A DNA stretch of 21,502 nt from NCBI GenBank assembly GCA_015478765.1, contig JADMKR010000124.1, forward strand, positions 1-21,502, written 5' to 3'. A program made the translations under genes and the position numbers. The notes beneath the pieces are model-generated. The model was given only the letters and a program-made list of their open reading frames with translations. It ran no database searches and was not told the DNA's origin. The stretch is from Flavobacterium sp. (GTDB lineage: Bacteria > Bacteroidota > Bacteroidia > Flavobacteriales > Flavobacteriaceae). The stretch's first letter is position 1. Each line of letters starts with the position of its first letter. Of this stretch, positions 13,786-21,502 are shown piece after piece.

Positions 13786-15428
13786 TGGCTCTTCCAAAGG
13801 TCAATCCGACACAAACCGCCGCATGGCGTAAGCTATCCGAACATTTCAATTCGATGAAGTCAGTTAAAATGACCGAATTGTTTTCAGAAGATCCGGCGCG
13901 AGCCGACAAATTCCATATAAATTGGAATCAGTTCTATGTTGATTATTCGAAAAATATAATCAATAAGGATACGATGGATTTGCTTACATCGCTCGCCCAT
14001 GAATGTCGGCTTCCCGAAGCCATTCAAAAATATTTTGCAGGATCGGCGATTAATGAAACAGAGAAACGTGCCGTTCTGCACACTGCATTGCGATCGAATG
14101 CATCCGTTATAAATTTAGACGGAACTGATATAGTTTCGGACATAACAGCCGTCAAACAGAAAATGCAGCTTTTCTCCGGCGAGATAATTGCCGGCGTCCG
14201 AAAGGGTTTTACCGGAAAACCTTTCACTGATGTGGTAAACATTGGGATAGGCGGATCGGATTTGGGTCCGGCTATGGTACTCGAAGCCCTGCAATTCTAT
14301 CAAAATCATCTCAAAGTACATTTTGTTTCCAATGTCGACGGTGATCACGTCTCAGAAACCTTAAAGGATCTTGACCCCGAAACAACATTGTTTGTCGTAG
14401 TCTCCAAAACTTTTACGACTCAGGAAACGTTAACCAATTCGGAAACGATACGGACATGGTTTTTAAAATCGGCCACTGAAAAGGACGTTCGTCATCACTT
14501 TGTTGCTGTATCATCAAATGTTCAGAAGGCAGCCGATTTTGGCATTGATGCCGATAACGTATTTCCGATGTGGGACTGGGTAGGCGGTCGATTTTCATTG
14601 TGGAGCGCAGTTGGTTTGTCGATTTGCCTCGGCATAGGCTACGATAATTTTGACAAGTTGTTAGGCGGCGCATCTGAAATGGACGAACATTTTGAAACTG
14701 CCTCATTTGACAAAAACATACCGGTAATCCTCGCGCTGGTAAGCATTTGGTATAACAACTTCTTTAATGCAGAGAGCGAAGCCATCATCCCGTACAGTCA
14801 ATATCTTCGGAAGTTTGCACCATACCTGCAGCAGGGAATAATGGAGAGCAACGGTAAAAGCGTCGATCGATCGGGTAATGCGGTAGATTATCAAACCGGA
14901 ACAATTATCTGGGGCGAACCCGGGACTAACTCGCAACATGCATTTTTCCAGTTGATCCATCAGGGTACTAAATTGATTCCGACCGATTTTATAGGTTTCT
15001 CGCAATCGCTATACGGCGATACAAACCATCACGACAAGCTGATGTCAAATTTCTTCGCACAAACAGAAGCATTGATGACAGGAAAATCTGCCGAAAGAGT
15101 GACGGCCGAATTTCATCAGTCGGGAATCGATGCCGAAACTGCAAATTTCCTGCTTCCATTTAAAGTGTTTACGGGCAACAAACCGACCAATACCATTTTG
15201 ATAAATCGGCTTTCACCAGCCAATTTAGGTGCACTCATAGCAATGTATGAGCATAAAATTTTTGTGCAAGGTGTGATCTGGAATATCTATAGCTATGACC
15301 AATGGGGCGTTGAACTTGGAAAACAACTGGCAACCAGTATTCTGGATGAGATCGCTTCGGAAAAAATTAGCCGGCACGATTCATCTACGGTCCGGTTGCT
15401 GGAGCTGTACCTGAAAAATAGGAATTAG
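13785..15428 (+). CDS. pgi: Glucose-6-phosphate isomerase
   Basis: A 547-residue cytosolic isomerase interconverting glucose 6-phosphate and fructose 6-phosphate, close in length to E. coli Pgi (549). Family blocks: IGIGGSDLGP (~153-162) and SKTFTTQETLTN (~207-218) in the SIS phosphate-binding domain, DWVGGRFSLWSAVGL (264-278) as the family signature, catalytic Glu354 in MESNGKS, His385 in NSQHAFFQ, and a C-terminal GVELGKQLA with the catalytic lysine. Its ATG shares one base with the TAA of the upstream M23 gene, so the two are coupled. No terminator follows directly; a new promoter element for the next gene begins 24 bp later. No sign of damage or transfer. Confidence 0.97.
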   Translation: MALPKVNPTQTAAWRKLSEHFNSMKSVKMTELFSEDPARADKFHINWNQFYVDYSKNIINKDTMDLLTSLAHECRLPEAIQKYFAGSAINETEKRAVLHTALRSNASVINLDGTDIVSDITAVKQKMQLFSGEIIAGVRKGFTGKPFTDVVNIGIGGSDLGPAMVLEALQFYQNHLKVHFVSNVDGDHVSETLKDLDPETTLFVVVSKTFTTQETLTNSETIRTWFLKSATEKDVRHHFVAVSSNVQKAADFGIDADNVFPMWDWVGGRFSLWSAVGLSICLGIGYDNFDKLLGGASEMDEHFETASFDKNIPVILALVSIWYNNFFNAESEAIIPYSQYLRKFAPYLQQGIMESNGKSVDRSGNAVDYQTGTIIWGEPGTNSQHAFFQLIHQGTKLIPTDFIGFSQSLYGDTNHHDKLMSNFFAQTEALMTGKSAERVTAEFHQSGIDAETANFLLPFKVFTGNKPTNTILINRLSPANLGALIAMYEHKIFVQGVIWNIYSYDQWGVELGKQLATSILDEIASEKISRHDSSTVRLLELYLKNRN

Positions 15429-15451
15429 CGTCAATCTCACGGCTTTTTAGT

Positions 15452-15459
15452 TATATTTG
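15452..15459 (+). promoter_or_regulatory. -7 promoter element TATATTTG upstream of the four-helix membrane protein gene
   Basis: An exact TAnnTTTG match, 22 bp upstream of the ATG at 15482, leaving a leader of about 15-18 nt. No clear -33 TTTG is visible. It separates the downstream pair from the pgi operon. Confidence 0.6.
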
Positions 15460-15481
15460 TTTACACCAAACATTTCCACTT

Positions 15482-15907
15482 ATGTATACAACTATCAATT
15501 CTTTACATTCCGGCTGGGCTTATGTAGCTATTTTTGTCCTTTTGATCGCCGTGATTAATGCCATTGGAGGTATGTCGGCAAAAAAGCCGTTTTCTTCCAG
15601 AGACCGAATTATTAGCCTTTTAGCGCTGGTGTTTATACATATTCAATTTGTATTTGGACTTATTCTGTACTTTGTTTCACCAATGGGCCTTGCTGTACTT
15701 GGCGAAATGAAAGATGCCGAATTGAGACTCACATCGCTTGAGCATCCATTGGTTAACCTTATAGCGATCACACTCATAACGATTGGCTGGTCTAAACACA
15801 AAAAATTGACCGACGGAACCCGTAAATTCAAAACATTTGCGATTTTTTATGGATTGGGACTGATTTTACTGCTAAGCCGTATTCCGTGGGATCGTTGGTT
15901 TGAGTAA
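15482..15907 (+). CDS. Conserved four-helix membrane protein, function unknown
   Basis: A 141-residue integral membrane protein with four predicted helices at about 12-32, 44-66, 88-104 and 118-133, and a short positively charged loop between helices 1 and 2 (SAKKPFSSRDR). Histidines sit at or inside the membrane edges (His9, His53 in FIHIQFVFGLILYF, His88, His106). Paired histidines of this kind can hold haem b, so a small cytochrome-like role is conceivable but unproven. The protein looks like a Bacteroidota-restricted family; I do not recognise a characterised member. Its own TATATTTG promoter element lies upstream, and an RlpA-like gene follows 30 bp downstream. Confidence 0.75.
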   Translation: MYTTINSLHSGWAYVAIFVLLIAVINAIGGMSAKKPFSSRDRIISLLALVFIHIQFVFGLILYFVSPMGLAVLGEMKDAELRLTSLEHPLVNLIAITLITIGWSKHKKLTDGTRKFKTFAIFYGLGLILLLSRIPWDRWFE

Positions 15908-15937
15908 TCTCCGATTAAACCTCCATCAGCACCTGGA

Positions 15938-16420
15938 ATGGAAAATACAATCCGCAAGTTTATGAAAAAGTATAAGTACACTATACTTTCGTTATTTTTT
16001 ATCGCTTTCATCGTAGCGGGATTCTCAGAACGTAAGCCATTTATTTTAGCTGCAACTCCACCAGCAACTGATTCCATCAAGGTAATTGTCAAATCGGCCG
16101 ACACATTATTGCCAACATACAGACTCTTCAAGAAAAATGCCCACGCATCTTATTACGCCGATAAATTCAATGGTCGGCGTACTGCAAGCGGCCGTAAATT
16201 CGACAACAGTAAATATACGGCGGCGCATCGCAAATTACCTTTTGGTACCATGCTGCGGGTGACGAATGAGAGTAGCGGATTGTTTGTCGATGTTGAAGTT
16301 ACTGATCGCGGACCATTTACAAAAGGCAGGGAAATAGACTTGTCGAAAAAAGCCTTTATGGATATTGCCCGAAATAAAAATAGGGGCGCGCTGCAAGTGA
16401 CCATCGAAATAATTGAATAA
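15938..16420 (+). CDS. RlpA-like double-psi beta-barrel protein (septal lytic transglycosylase family)
   Basis: A 160-residue exported protein. An N-terminal hydrophobic segment (~13-29, TILSLFFIAFIVAGF) acts as signal or anchor, with a basic stretch MKKYKY before it; the start may be 15938 or the ATG at 15962. The RlpA domain at ~68-160 shows HASYYADKFNGRRTASG, AAHRKLPFGTMLRVTN (His97) and VEVTDRGPF (Asp123), followed by REIDLSKKAFMDI. His and Asp of these blocks are the residues linked to glycan-strand cleavage in Pseudomonas RlpA. There is no lipobox and no SPOR domain, so it is shorter than RlpA of Proteobacteria and may not be recruited to division septa in the same way. Likely function: cleavage or binding of denuded peptidoglycan in the periplasm. 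Confidence 0.88.
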   Translation: MENTIRKFMKKYKYTILSLFFIAFIVAGFSERKPFILAATPPATDSIKVIVKSADTLLPTYRLFKKNAHASYYADKFNGRRTASGRKFDNSKYTAAHRKLPFGTMLRVTNESSGLFVDVEVTDRGPFTKGREIDLSKKAFMDIARNKNRGALQVTIEIIE

Positions 16421-16447
16421 TTATACTGAGCAGAAACTTACCTTTAC

Positions 16448-16906
16448 TTATTTCTCCGACTTTTTAATTTCAATACCCAAACCAAGTACGTTCGGTAAAT
16501 AATCGTTGGGAAAATCGTGTCCGATGTTCACTGTATAATTGCCTGGCGCCAGCTTTAGTCCTTTGAAGACAATCTGTTCAATATCACAGTAATCACCTAT
16601 ACAGTCACCGCTGTCGTTGCCTTGAAGATCTTTTGTCCGAAGCAGAAAATTCTCTGAATACTTTTCGTCATTTGCCGTCATTGAAATCCGGATTGGAATC
16701 AGGTCAAACTGGAAGCCCGCCACGTGCGAGAACAGAAGAGTCATATCGTAAGCCTGCAAAGTGTCGCTTATCTCGAACTTAAATTCGCGTATATCCGATT
16801 TCAGCCATCTGTTATCGGTAAAGTCTTTATCCAATTCCTTAAATACGGAACTGTCGTTACACGAGACCAATACAAGTCCCAACAATATAAAAATTACATT
16901 TTTCAT
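16448..16906 (-). CDS. gldH: GldH-like lipoprotein
   Basis: A 152-residue lipoprotein. The ATG at 16904-16906 gives MKNVIFILLGLVLVSC with lipobox LVS-C; the frame is also open from 16945, but that start would lie inside the upstream gene and delay the signal. The mature part carries W(x)nIREFKFEISDT near its N-terminus, a beta-rich middle (YDMTLLFSHVAGFQFDLIPI) and a C-terminal GNYTVNIGHDFPNDYLPNVLGLGIEIKK, an arrangement like the gliding-motility lipoprotein GldH of Flavobacterium. An unusual insert with two cysteines (GDCIGDYCDIEQ) sits before the last strands. GldH is needed for gliding in F. johnsoniae, but homologues occur in non-gliding Bacteroidota too. The assignment is by overall pattern, so another small envelope lipoprotein is possible. 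It starts 1 bp after the CYTH gene's stop. Confidence 0.6.
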   Translation of the reverse strand: MKNVIFILLGLVLVSCNDSSVFKELDKDFTDNRWLKSDIREFKFEISDTLQAYDMTLLFSHVAGFQFDLIPIRISMTANDEKYSENFLLRTKDLQGNDSGDCIGDYCDIEQIVFKGLKLAPGNYTVNIGHDFPNDYLPNVLGLGIEIKKSEK

Positions 16907-16907
16907 T

Positions 16908-17375
16908 TTACCAATTTTTAAAAGGATTAGATACCAGGGAAGCATTGTAATATTTGATTACTCCCGTTACTTCTTCGCCAAGCCATTCGGGCCGGTCAAA
17001 TGAATCATCTTCATTTCGCAGCTCAACTTCTGCAACTACAAGTCCGTCATTGTCTCCCAAAAATTCGTCGATTTCAAATACGTGCTCGCCAAAGGCGACC
17101 TTATACCGAATTTTGTCGATGATTCCCGGTTCACATAACTCGATCAATTTTCGAGCATCGGTCAGTGATATTTCTGTTTCCCATTCAAAGCGGGTGTTTC
17201 CCGACTCGTTGCTTTTTCCTTTAATAGTCAATAAGCCGCTTTCCCCGCAAATCCGAATCCGCACCGATCGCTCGGGATGTGAATTCAAATATCCTTGTGA
17301 AATCCGGTTTTGCGAGAATGATTGCAGCTTATAATCATCGGACGTCACCAGAAACTTTCTCTCAATTTCAACCAT
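16908..17375 (-). CDS. CYTH-domain phosphatase (triphosphate tunnel metalloenzyme)
   Basis: A 155-residue single-domain CYTH protein. The defining N-terminal ExExK motif is MVEIERKF (Glu3, Glu5, Lys7). Further strands carry alternating charged residues that line the tunnel: SVRIRICGESGLLTIKGK, TRFEWETEI, HVFEIDEFLGDNDGLVVAEVEL, and a final EEVTGVIKYYNASL. Small bacterial members hydrolyse inorganic tripolyphosphate or nucleoside triphosphates with Mg or Mn; class IV adenylate cyclases share the fold, and sequence alone does not settle which. It precedes the gldH-like gene by 1 bp and is divergent from the Gcr-family gene. On the minus strand TACCTTGG (17398-17405), one mismatch from TAnnTTTG, is a possible promoter element. 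Confidence 0.9.
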   Translation of the reverse strand: MVEIERKFLVTSDDYKLQSFSQNRISQGYLNSHPERSVRIRICGESGLLTIKGKSNESGNTRFEWETEISLTDARKLIELCEPGIIDKIRYKVAFGEHVFEIDEFLGDNDGLVVAEVELRNEDDSFDRPEWLGEEVTGVIKYYNASLVSNPFKNW

Positions 17376-17442
17376 GTTTATTTGACTATTAACGTAGCCA
17401 AGGTAATGATTTTATATACTTATTCGTATTTTTACGCCTCAC

Positions 17443-19536
17443 ATGAGGCAAATGAAATTTCCTAAATTCAGTTGGAAAAAAGCTCCGCGACAGTCGCCTG
17501 CTGAATACCTGCAACAACAATGCAGAGAAAAAGAATCATGGCAGGAAAGCGAAGACGATCTTGAAATTTTAGTGCAACTGGTCAATCTGATTCGACCTTC
17601 GGGCCCTTATCGCGTGGTCAAGATCGACCTGAGCGACCTGTTATTGTTTTTGACGGAAAATCCCGATTGTGCCGAAAAGTTGTCATCCTATTTGAGGCGC
17701 ATCCTTCACCGTAAAATGTTCAACAAGTTCCTTTCCGATGCTGCTATTTTGCAGGATGCCGATTTTTTATTTGAGGTAAGAAAGCGACTCCAGGCAAAGA
17801 TTCTACCGTATCAGCCCCAGAAGGACCGCCTGGAATTTGTTTTAAACCAGGTGTTTTACCTTGCGACCGATAATGTTTGGGTCGAAAAAATTCCATACGA
17901 TCAGATTGAGGAATTGGTCCGGATTCTAGAACTGGGAACCATTTATTCATCGGTTGAAAAGTACTCGCCAATGGCAGAAGTACTGGTATCGATGGGATTA
18001 ATCATCCAGCGAATAAGCGGGCGGGCGATGGAAACCGAAGTCATCAAAATGGTACCAGAATTTGATGATCTCGAAAGTCCGTTTACCGCGTTTGAGATGG
18101 AACTTTTGCAAATCGAGGATCGCATCCGCACCTCTGAAGAACATTATATCTCCGCATCCGATCTTTCGTATAGGCAATTAAGCGTACTGCATCGGCAATG
18201 CGAGGACTTCGTTGATAAAGCGTTTGCCAACAGTACTAAGTACGGCATATCGCTTCGTGTAAACCAAGGGCTTTTGAAGATACGCCAACAGTTGGAAAGA
18301 CTGAAAGTATTAATGCCGTTGCTGACTATCGAATGTGAAAATGATAAGATTAGGAATAGCATAATTTTAGGCCGAAACCTGATAAAATATAACTGTTACA
18401 AAAATAACGTCAGGAAGTTCATCGGTGAGAGTACGCAACTGATTTCATATGAAATTACGCAGCATACCGCGAAAACCGGCGAAAATTACATCACTCATGG
18501 TCGGCGGGAATATTTCAAGATGCTAAAAACCGCGCTCGGTGGCGGAATTATTGTCGGAATTCTCTGTATCATCAAGTTATTGATGTCGAAGTTGGATACG
18601 AGTTATTTCGGCCATGCGATAACTTACAGCCTGAATTACGCTTTTGGTTTCATCGCAATCTATTTACTTGGTTTTACACTGGCTACCAAACAACCTGCCA
18701 TGACCGCCGCTGCGCTGGTCAAAGCATTGGAAGACGGCTTGCGAAAACAACATGTAAACAATCCGGGAAAATACCACACCTTCGCCGTTTTATTTGCACG
18801 GGTATTCCGTTCTCAATTTATCGCTTTTGTAGGCAACGTTTTGACCGCATTTTCGGTACCGTTACTACTGAGCTGGCTTATTCATCTGGCTACGGGCGAA
18901 AATTTGGGTTGGATAAAATGGGAAGCGCTGGTGGTTGATCAAAGCCCGCTGCATTCACCTGCATTATTTCATGCAAGCATTGCCGGAGTTTACCTGTTTT
19001 TATCCGGAATCATATCCGGCAGTGTTGCCAACCGGGATAAACACAATTCTGTTTATTACCGGATTCAGGAACATCCATTGCTTAAAAAGAGTCTGGGACG
19101 GGCCCGCGCAAAAAAGATCGCCGGAATATATGAAAAGAAAGGTGCCGGCGTAATATCAAATTTCTGGTTTGGCGTTTTTATGGGAACGACCGCTTCGATA
19201 GGGCTTTTCCTTGGACTGAATATCGACGTCAGGCATATTACTTTCGCAGCAGGTAATCTGGCCTTGGGAATCTACGGCTCCGGCTTTAACGTACCGATGG
19301 AGATACTTTACTGGAGTATAGTGGGCGTGGGTTTGATTGGTGTAATGAATTTTGCAGTGAGTTTTGGGCTTTCACTGGGGCTTGCCTTCCGATCGCGAAA
19401 TGTGCCGTTGAGCGAAATCAGGTTTGTAATGTATTCGGTATGGAAGCACTTTAAAAATAAGCCGCTTAGTTTTTTCTTTCCTACCGAAAAGGCAGAGACC
19501 ACCGTTGCGGGAGAACGGCAGCTCAAAAAGGGTTAA
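17443..19536 (+). CDS. Gcr-family ('site-specific recombinase' family) polytopic membrane protein
   Basis: A 697-residue protein resembling the family named after gonococcal Gcr (Pfam SpecificRecomb). Residues ~1-350 are soluble and helical (NLIRPSGPYRVVKID, YLRRILHRKMFNKFLSDA, GISLRVNQGLLKIRQQLERL). From ~363 on there are six or seven hydrophobic helices at about 363-381, 388-413, 457-482, 506-528, 571-592 and 622-648, with KQPAMTAAALVKALE between helices 2 and 3 and GNLALGIYGSGFNVPMEI near the end. No tyrosine- or serine-recombinase catalytic signature is visible. The family name rests on old genetic data, and a direct recombinase role is doubtful. Start: ATG 17443, or ATG 17452 in the same frame. 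dinB begins 3 bp after the stop, so the two are probably co-transcribed. Confidence 0.8.
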   Translation: MRQMKFPKFSWKKAPRQSPAEYLQQQCREKESWQESEDDLEILVQLVNLIRPSGPYRVVKIDLSDLLLFLTENPDCAEKLSSYLRRILHRKMFNKFLSDAAILQDADFLFEVRKRLQAKILPYQPQKDRLEFVLNQVFYLATDNVWVEKIPYDQIEELVRILELGTIYSSVEKYSPMAEVLVSMGLIIQRISGRAMETEVIKMVPEFDDLESPFTAFEMELLQIEDRIRTSEEHYISASDLSYRQLSVLHRQCEDFVDKAFANSTKYGISLRVNQGLLKIRQQLERLKVLMPLLTIECENDKIRNSIILGRNLIKYNCYKNNVRKFIGESTQLISYEITQHTAKTGENYITHGRREYFKMLKTALGGGIIVGILCIIKLLMSKLDTSYFGHAITYSLNYAFGFIAIYLLGFTLATKQPAMTAAALVKALEDGLRKQHVNNPGKYHTFAVLFARVFRSQFIAFVGNVLTAFSVPLLLSWLIHLATGENLGWIKWEALVVDQSPLHSPALFHASIAGVYLFLSGIISGSVANRDKHNSVYYRIQEHPLLKKSLGRARAKKIAGIYEKKGAGVISNFWFGVFMGTTASIGLFLGLNIDVRHITFAAGNLALGIYGSGFNVPMEILYWSIVGVGLIGVMNFAVSFGLSLGLAFRSRNVPLSEIRFVMYSVWKHFKNKPLSFFFPTEKAETTVAGERQLKKG

Positions 19537-19539
19537 AAA

Positions 19540-20622
19540 ATGGATTCCAAACCGGCACATCGCAAGATAATTCATATCGATATGGATGCATTTTATGCAT
19601 CGGTCGAGCAAATGGATAACCCGGAACTCCGCGGTAAACCTGTGGCTGTAGGAGGAGCCGAAAACCGTGGCGTAGTTGCCGCTGCCAGTTATGAAGCCCG
19701 GCCTTTTGGAGTTAGAAGCGCAATCAGTGGCGTTCTGGCAAAAAAATATTGCCCTGATCTCATCTTTGTGAAACCGCGATTTGACCGTTACCGTGAAATT
19801 TCGTTAATGATTCGAAGGATCTTTTTGGATTATACCGATTTGGTTGAGCCGCTATCCCTCGATGAAGCCTATCTCGATGTGACATTGAATAAAGTGGGCA
19901 ACCCGAGTGCGACTTTAATAGCCAGGGAAATCCGCTGCCGAATATTGAACGAAACAGGACTCACAGCATCAGCCGGAATTTCGATAAATAAATTTGTCGC
20001 CAAAATTGCATCCGACTTTAATAAGCCCAACGGCCAAAAAACGGTAACCGCCGATGAGGTTGGAAATTTTTTGGAGGAACTGCCCATTCATAAATTTCAC
20101 GGGGTAGGTAAAGTCACTACCGAAAAAATGTATCAATTGGGAATTTTCAGTGGCAGCGATTTAAAAAGTAAATCAATCGAATTCCTGGAAAGTCATTTTG
20201 GAAAATCCGGAGTCGATTATTTCCATATTGTACGTGGTATCCACAATAGTGAGGTGAAGCCGGAACGCGTGGCGAAATCGGTAGCGACCGAGCATACTTT
20301 CGAGGAAAACCTTACCTCCGAAATATACATGCAAGAAAGGCTTGACGGTATTTCGGCAGAGCTCGAACGCCGACTCAGAAAACACAACATAGCTGGAAAA
20401 ACAGTCACCTTAAAAATCAAATACAGCGATTTTTCAATGCAAACCCGAAGTAAAACACTGCCTTTCTTTATATCGGATAGGGGATTACTGTATCAGGCGG
20501 CAAAGGATCTTTTATATCAGGATCGAATGAAAGATTCTGTCCGCCTGTTGGGAATATCGCTGAGCAATCTCAACACCGAGATAAAGAAAACCGTAGCTGT
20601 GCAGCTAAAGTTCGAGTTTTAA
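19540..20622 (+). CDS. dinB: DNA polymerase IV (Y-family translesion polymerase)
   Basis: A 360-residue Pol IV, near the usual 350-ish. It copies past damaged template bases. The palm motif KIIHIDMDAFYASVE supplies Asp14 and the steric-gate Tyr19; SYEARPFGVRS is the finger region; LSLDEAYLDVT supplies Asp108 and Glu109. A helix-hairpin-helix thumb (FHGVGKVTTEKMYQLGI, ~184-200) and a little-finger domain (~240-345, KSVATEHTFEENL) follow. The C-terminus VAVQLKFEF ends with aromatic residues where the family's clamp-binding peptide lies, though it is not a textbook QxxLF. All catalytic acids are present. It follows the Gcr-family gene by 3 bp and converges on pyk with 17 bp between stops. No LexA-box-like sequence stands out upstream; the promoter is presumably that of the preceding gene. 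Confidence 0.95.
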   Translation: MDSKPAHRKIIHIDMDAFYASVEQMDNPELRGKPVAVGGAENRGVVAAASYEARPFGVRSAISGVLAKKYCPDLIFVKPRFDRYREISLMIRRIFLDYTDLVEPLSLDEAYLDVTLNKVGNPSATLIAREIRCRILNETGLTASAGISINKFVAKIASDFNKPNGQKTVTADEVGNFLEELPIHKFHGVGKVTTEKMYQLGIFSGSDLKSKSIEFLESHFGKSGVDYFHIVRGIHNSEVKPERVAKSVATEHTFEENLTSEIYMQERLDGISAELERRLRKHNIAGKTVTLKIKYSDFSMQTRSKTLPFFISDRGLLYQAAKDLLYQDRMKDSVRLLGISLSNLNTEIKKTVAVQLKFEF

Positions 20623-20639
20623 GATTCAAAATCGCAGTT

Positions 20640-21502
20640 TTATTCTATTTCCGATACTCTTAAAGTATTTACCATTCCCTTATCTACTACCGGCATGGCT
20701 GCAAGATTGATAAGGAAATCACCTTTACTTACAAAACCGCGTTGTTTTGCGATATCGTTGATATCGGTAACAGTATCGTCGGTACTGACGAATTTATCAT
20801 AATAGAACGACTTCACTCCCCATAAAAGATTCAGTTGGGTGAGGATCCGTTTGTTGGACGTAAAAACCAAAATATGGGCCTGTGGTCTCCATGCTGAAAT
20901 TTGGAAAGCCGTGTAACCGCTATTGGTTAGGGTGCAGATTGCTTTCGCTTTAATTACATTGGCCATCATGGCTGCATAATGGCAGATGCTCTTAGTAATA
21001 AAGCGTTTAGTTCGAACTTGCGGCGTATTTTGAGGAACCACAATCAGTGGCGAATCTTCCACCGCTTCGATTATCTGGGTCATTTTTTCAATAACCTGCA
21101 CAGGATAATTACCGACCGATGTTTCGCCCGATAGCATAACAGCATCGGCTCCATCCATCACCGAATTCGCTACATCGTTCACTTCGGCGCGCGTAGGTGT
21201 GAGGCTGGTGATCATTGTTTCCATCATCTGAGTGGCAATTATCACCGGAATACGGGCCGTCTTGGCGCGATTAACAAGTTTTTTCTGAATCAATGGGACT
21301 TCATGAGCTGGAACTTCCACACCAAGGTCACCTCGGGCTACCATCAATCCGTCACAAAAGGCGACAATTTTATCAATGTTCTCGACGGCCTCCGGTTTTT
21401 CGATTTTTGCTATTATCGGAATTTTATACGGCGAATGTTCGGCGATAAGATCCTGAAGTTCCTCCAGATCCTTTGGTGTGCGGACGAATGAAAGCGCAAT
21501 CC
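20640..21502 (-). CDS. pyk: Pyruvate kinase, C-terminal 286 residues (5' part beyond window edge)
   Basis: The frame is open from 21500 on the minus strand to the TAA at 20640-20642, so the first ~190 residues lie outside. Pyruvate kinase transfers phosphate from phosphoenolpyruvate to ADP, the last glycolytic step. Seen from the edge: IALSFVRTPKDLEEL, the active-site block IPIIAKIEKPEAVENIDKI with the catalytic Lys, GLMVARGDLGVEVP, PVIIATQMMETMI, PTRAEVNDVANSVMDGADA with VMLSGETSVGNYP, then the C-terminal alpha/beta domain (AKAICTLTNSGYTAFQISAWRP) ending VNTLRVSEIE. An ATG further in (21345-21347) is internal and not the start. With pgi, it is the second glycolytic gene of the window. The missing start is a window-edge effect. 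Confidence 0.96.
   Translation of the reverse strand, partial: IALSFVRTPKDLEELQDLIAEHSPYKIPIIAKIEKPEAVENIDKIVAFCDGLMVARGDLGVEVPAHEVPLIQKKLVNRAKTARIPVIIATQMMETMITSLTPTRAEVNDVANSVMDGADAVMLSGETSVGNYPVQVIEKMTQIIEAVEDSPLIVVPQNTPQVRTKRFITKSICHYAAMMANVIKAKAICTLTNSGYTAFQISAWRPQAHILVFTSNKRILTQLNLLWGVKSFYYDKFVSTDDTVTDINDIAKQRGFVSKGDFLINLAAMPVVDKGMVNTLRVSEIE

Noticed and set aside
17443..19536. Mobile element or integrase, suggested by the 'site-specific recombinase' family name
   Set aside because: No tyrosine/serine recombinase motif, flanking repeats, tRNA target or cargo genes; the protein is polytopic and sits in an ordinary operon with dinB.
1..21502. CRISPR arrays, tRNA/rRNA genes, insertion sequences, prophage or defence islands
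   Set aside because: No regularly spaced repeats, cloverleaf-type sequences, transposase motifs or terminal inverted repeats were found by reading through; gene content is mostly housekeeping with even composition.

Overview
This window looks like a chromosomal segment of a member of the Bacteroidota (Flavobacteriia/Cytophagia-like), with moderate GC of roughly 42-44% by eye. Four things point there. Matches to the group's sigma-factor element TAnnTTTG precede several genes. There are few Shine-Dalgarno sequences and A-rich start regions. A GldH-like lipoprotein gene is present. Several proteins are forms typical of the phylum: LspA with GNIID-S, an M23 peptidase ending in HVCYRFW, and homogentisate dioxygenase with HSNIDSDE. 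No insertion sequence, phage gene, CRISPR array, tRNA or rRNA was seen. Both edges cut genes: lspA lacks its 5' part at the left and pyk lacks its 5' part at the right.

Layout. (1) 1-1859: the 3' end of lspA (+) converges, with overlapping stop codons, on a two-gene minus-strand unit of an aspartoacylase-like zinc hydrolase and fthC. (2) 1948-5965: uvrC (+), with a promoter element almost touching its ATG, then a patatin-POTRA-barrel outer-membrane protein 1 bp downstream. (3) 5969-7809 (-): an NSS/SNF sodium symporter followed by a 50-aa single-helix small subunit. (4) 8130-10549 (+): hmgA and hppD, two consecutive steps of tyrosine breakdown in reverse order, with a 28-codon ORF filling the gap between them. 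The symporter and hmgA are divergent and share a 320-bp spacer with two inverted repeats. (5) 10550-10820: a 271-bp gap with a promoter, a nested RNA hairpin and an intrinsic terminator. It is either a ~105-nt small RNA gene (possibly 6S-like) or an attenuator. (6) 10821-15428 (+): a tight run of DUF3108 protein, tryptophan 2,3-dioxygenase, M23 lipoprotein (TTG start) and pgi. (7) 15482-16420 (+): a four-helix membrane protein and an RlpA-like protein. (8) 16448-17375 (-): CYTH phosphatase and GldH-like lipoprotein. (9) 17443-20622 (+): a Gcr-family membrane protein and dinB. (10) 20640-end (-): pyk.

How it fits together. Most genes are housekeeping: folate, DNA repair and translesion synthesis, glycolysis and envelope. 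The thematic cluster is aromatic amino-acid catabolism. HppD and HmgA convert 4-hydroxyphenylpyruvate to maleylacetoacetate, and TDO opens the tryptophan ring. A sodium amino-acid symporter with its own small subunit sits divergently beside them and may supply the substrate, though that link is inference from position. The most unusual non-coding signal is the structured RNA at 10651-10771.
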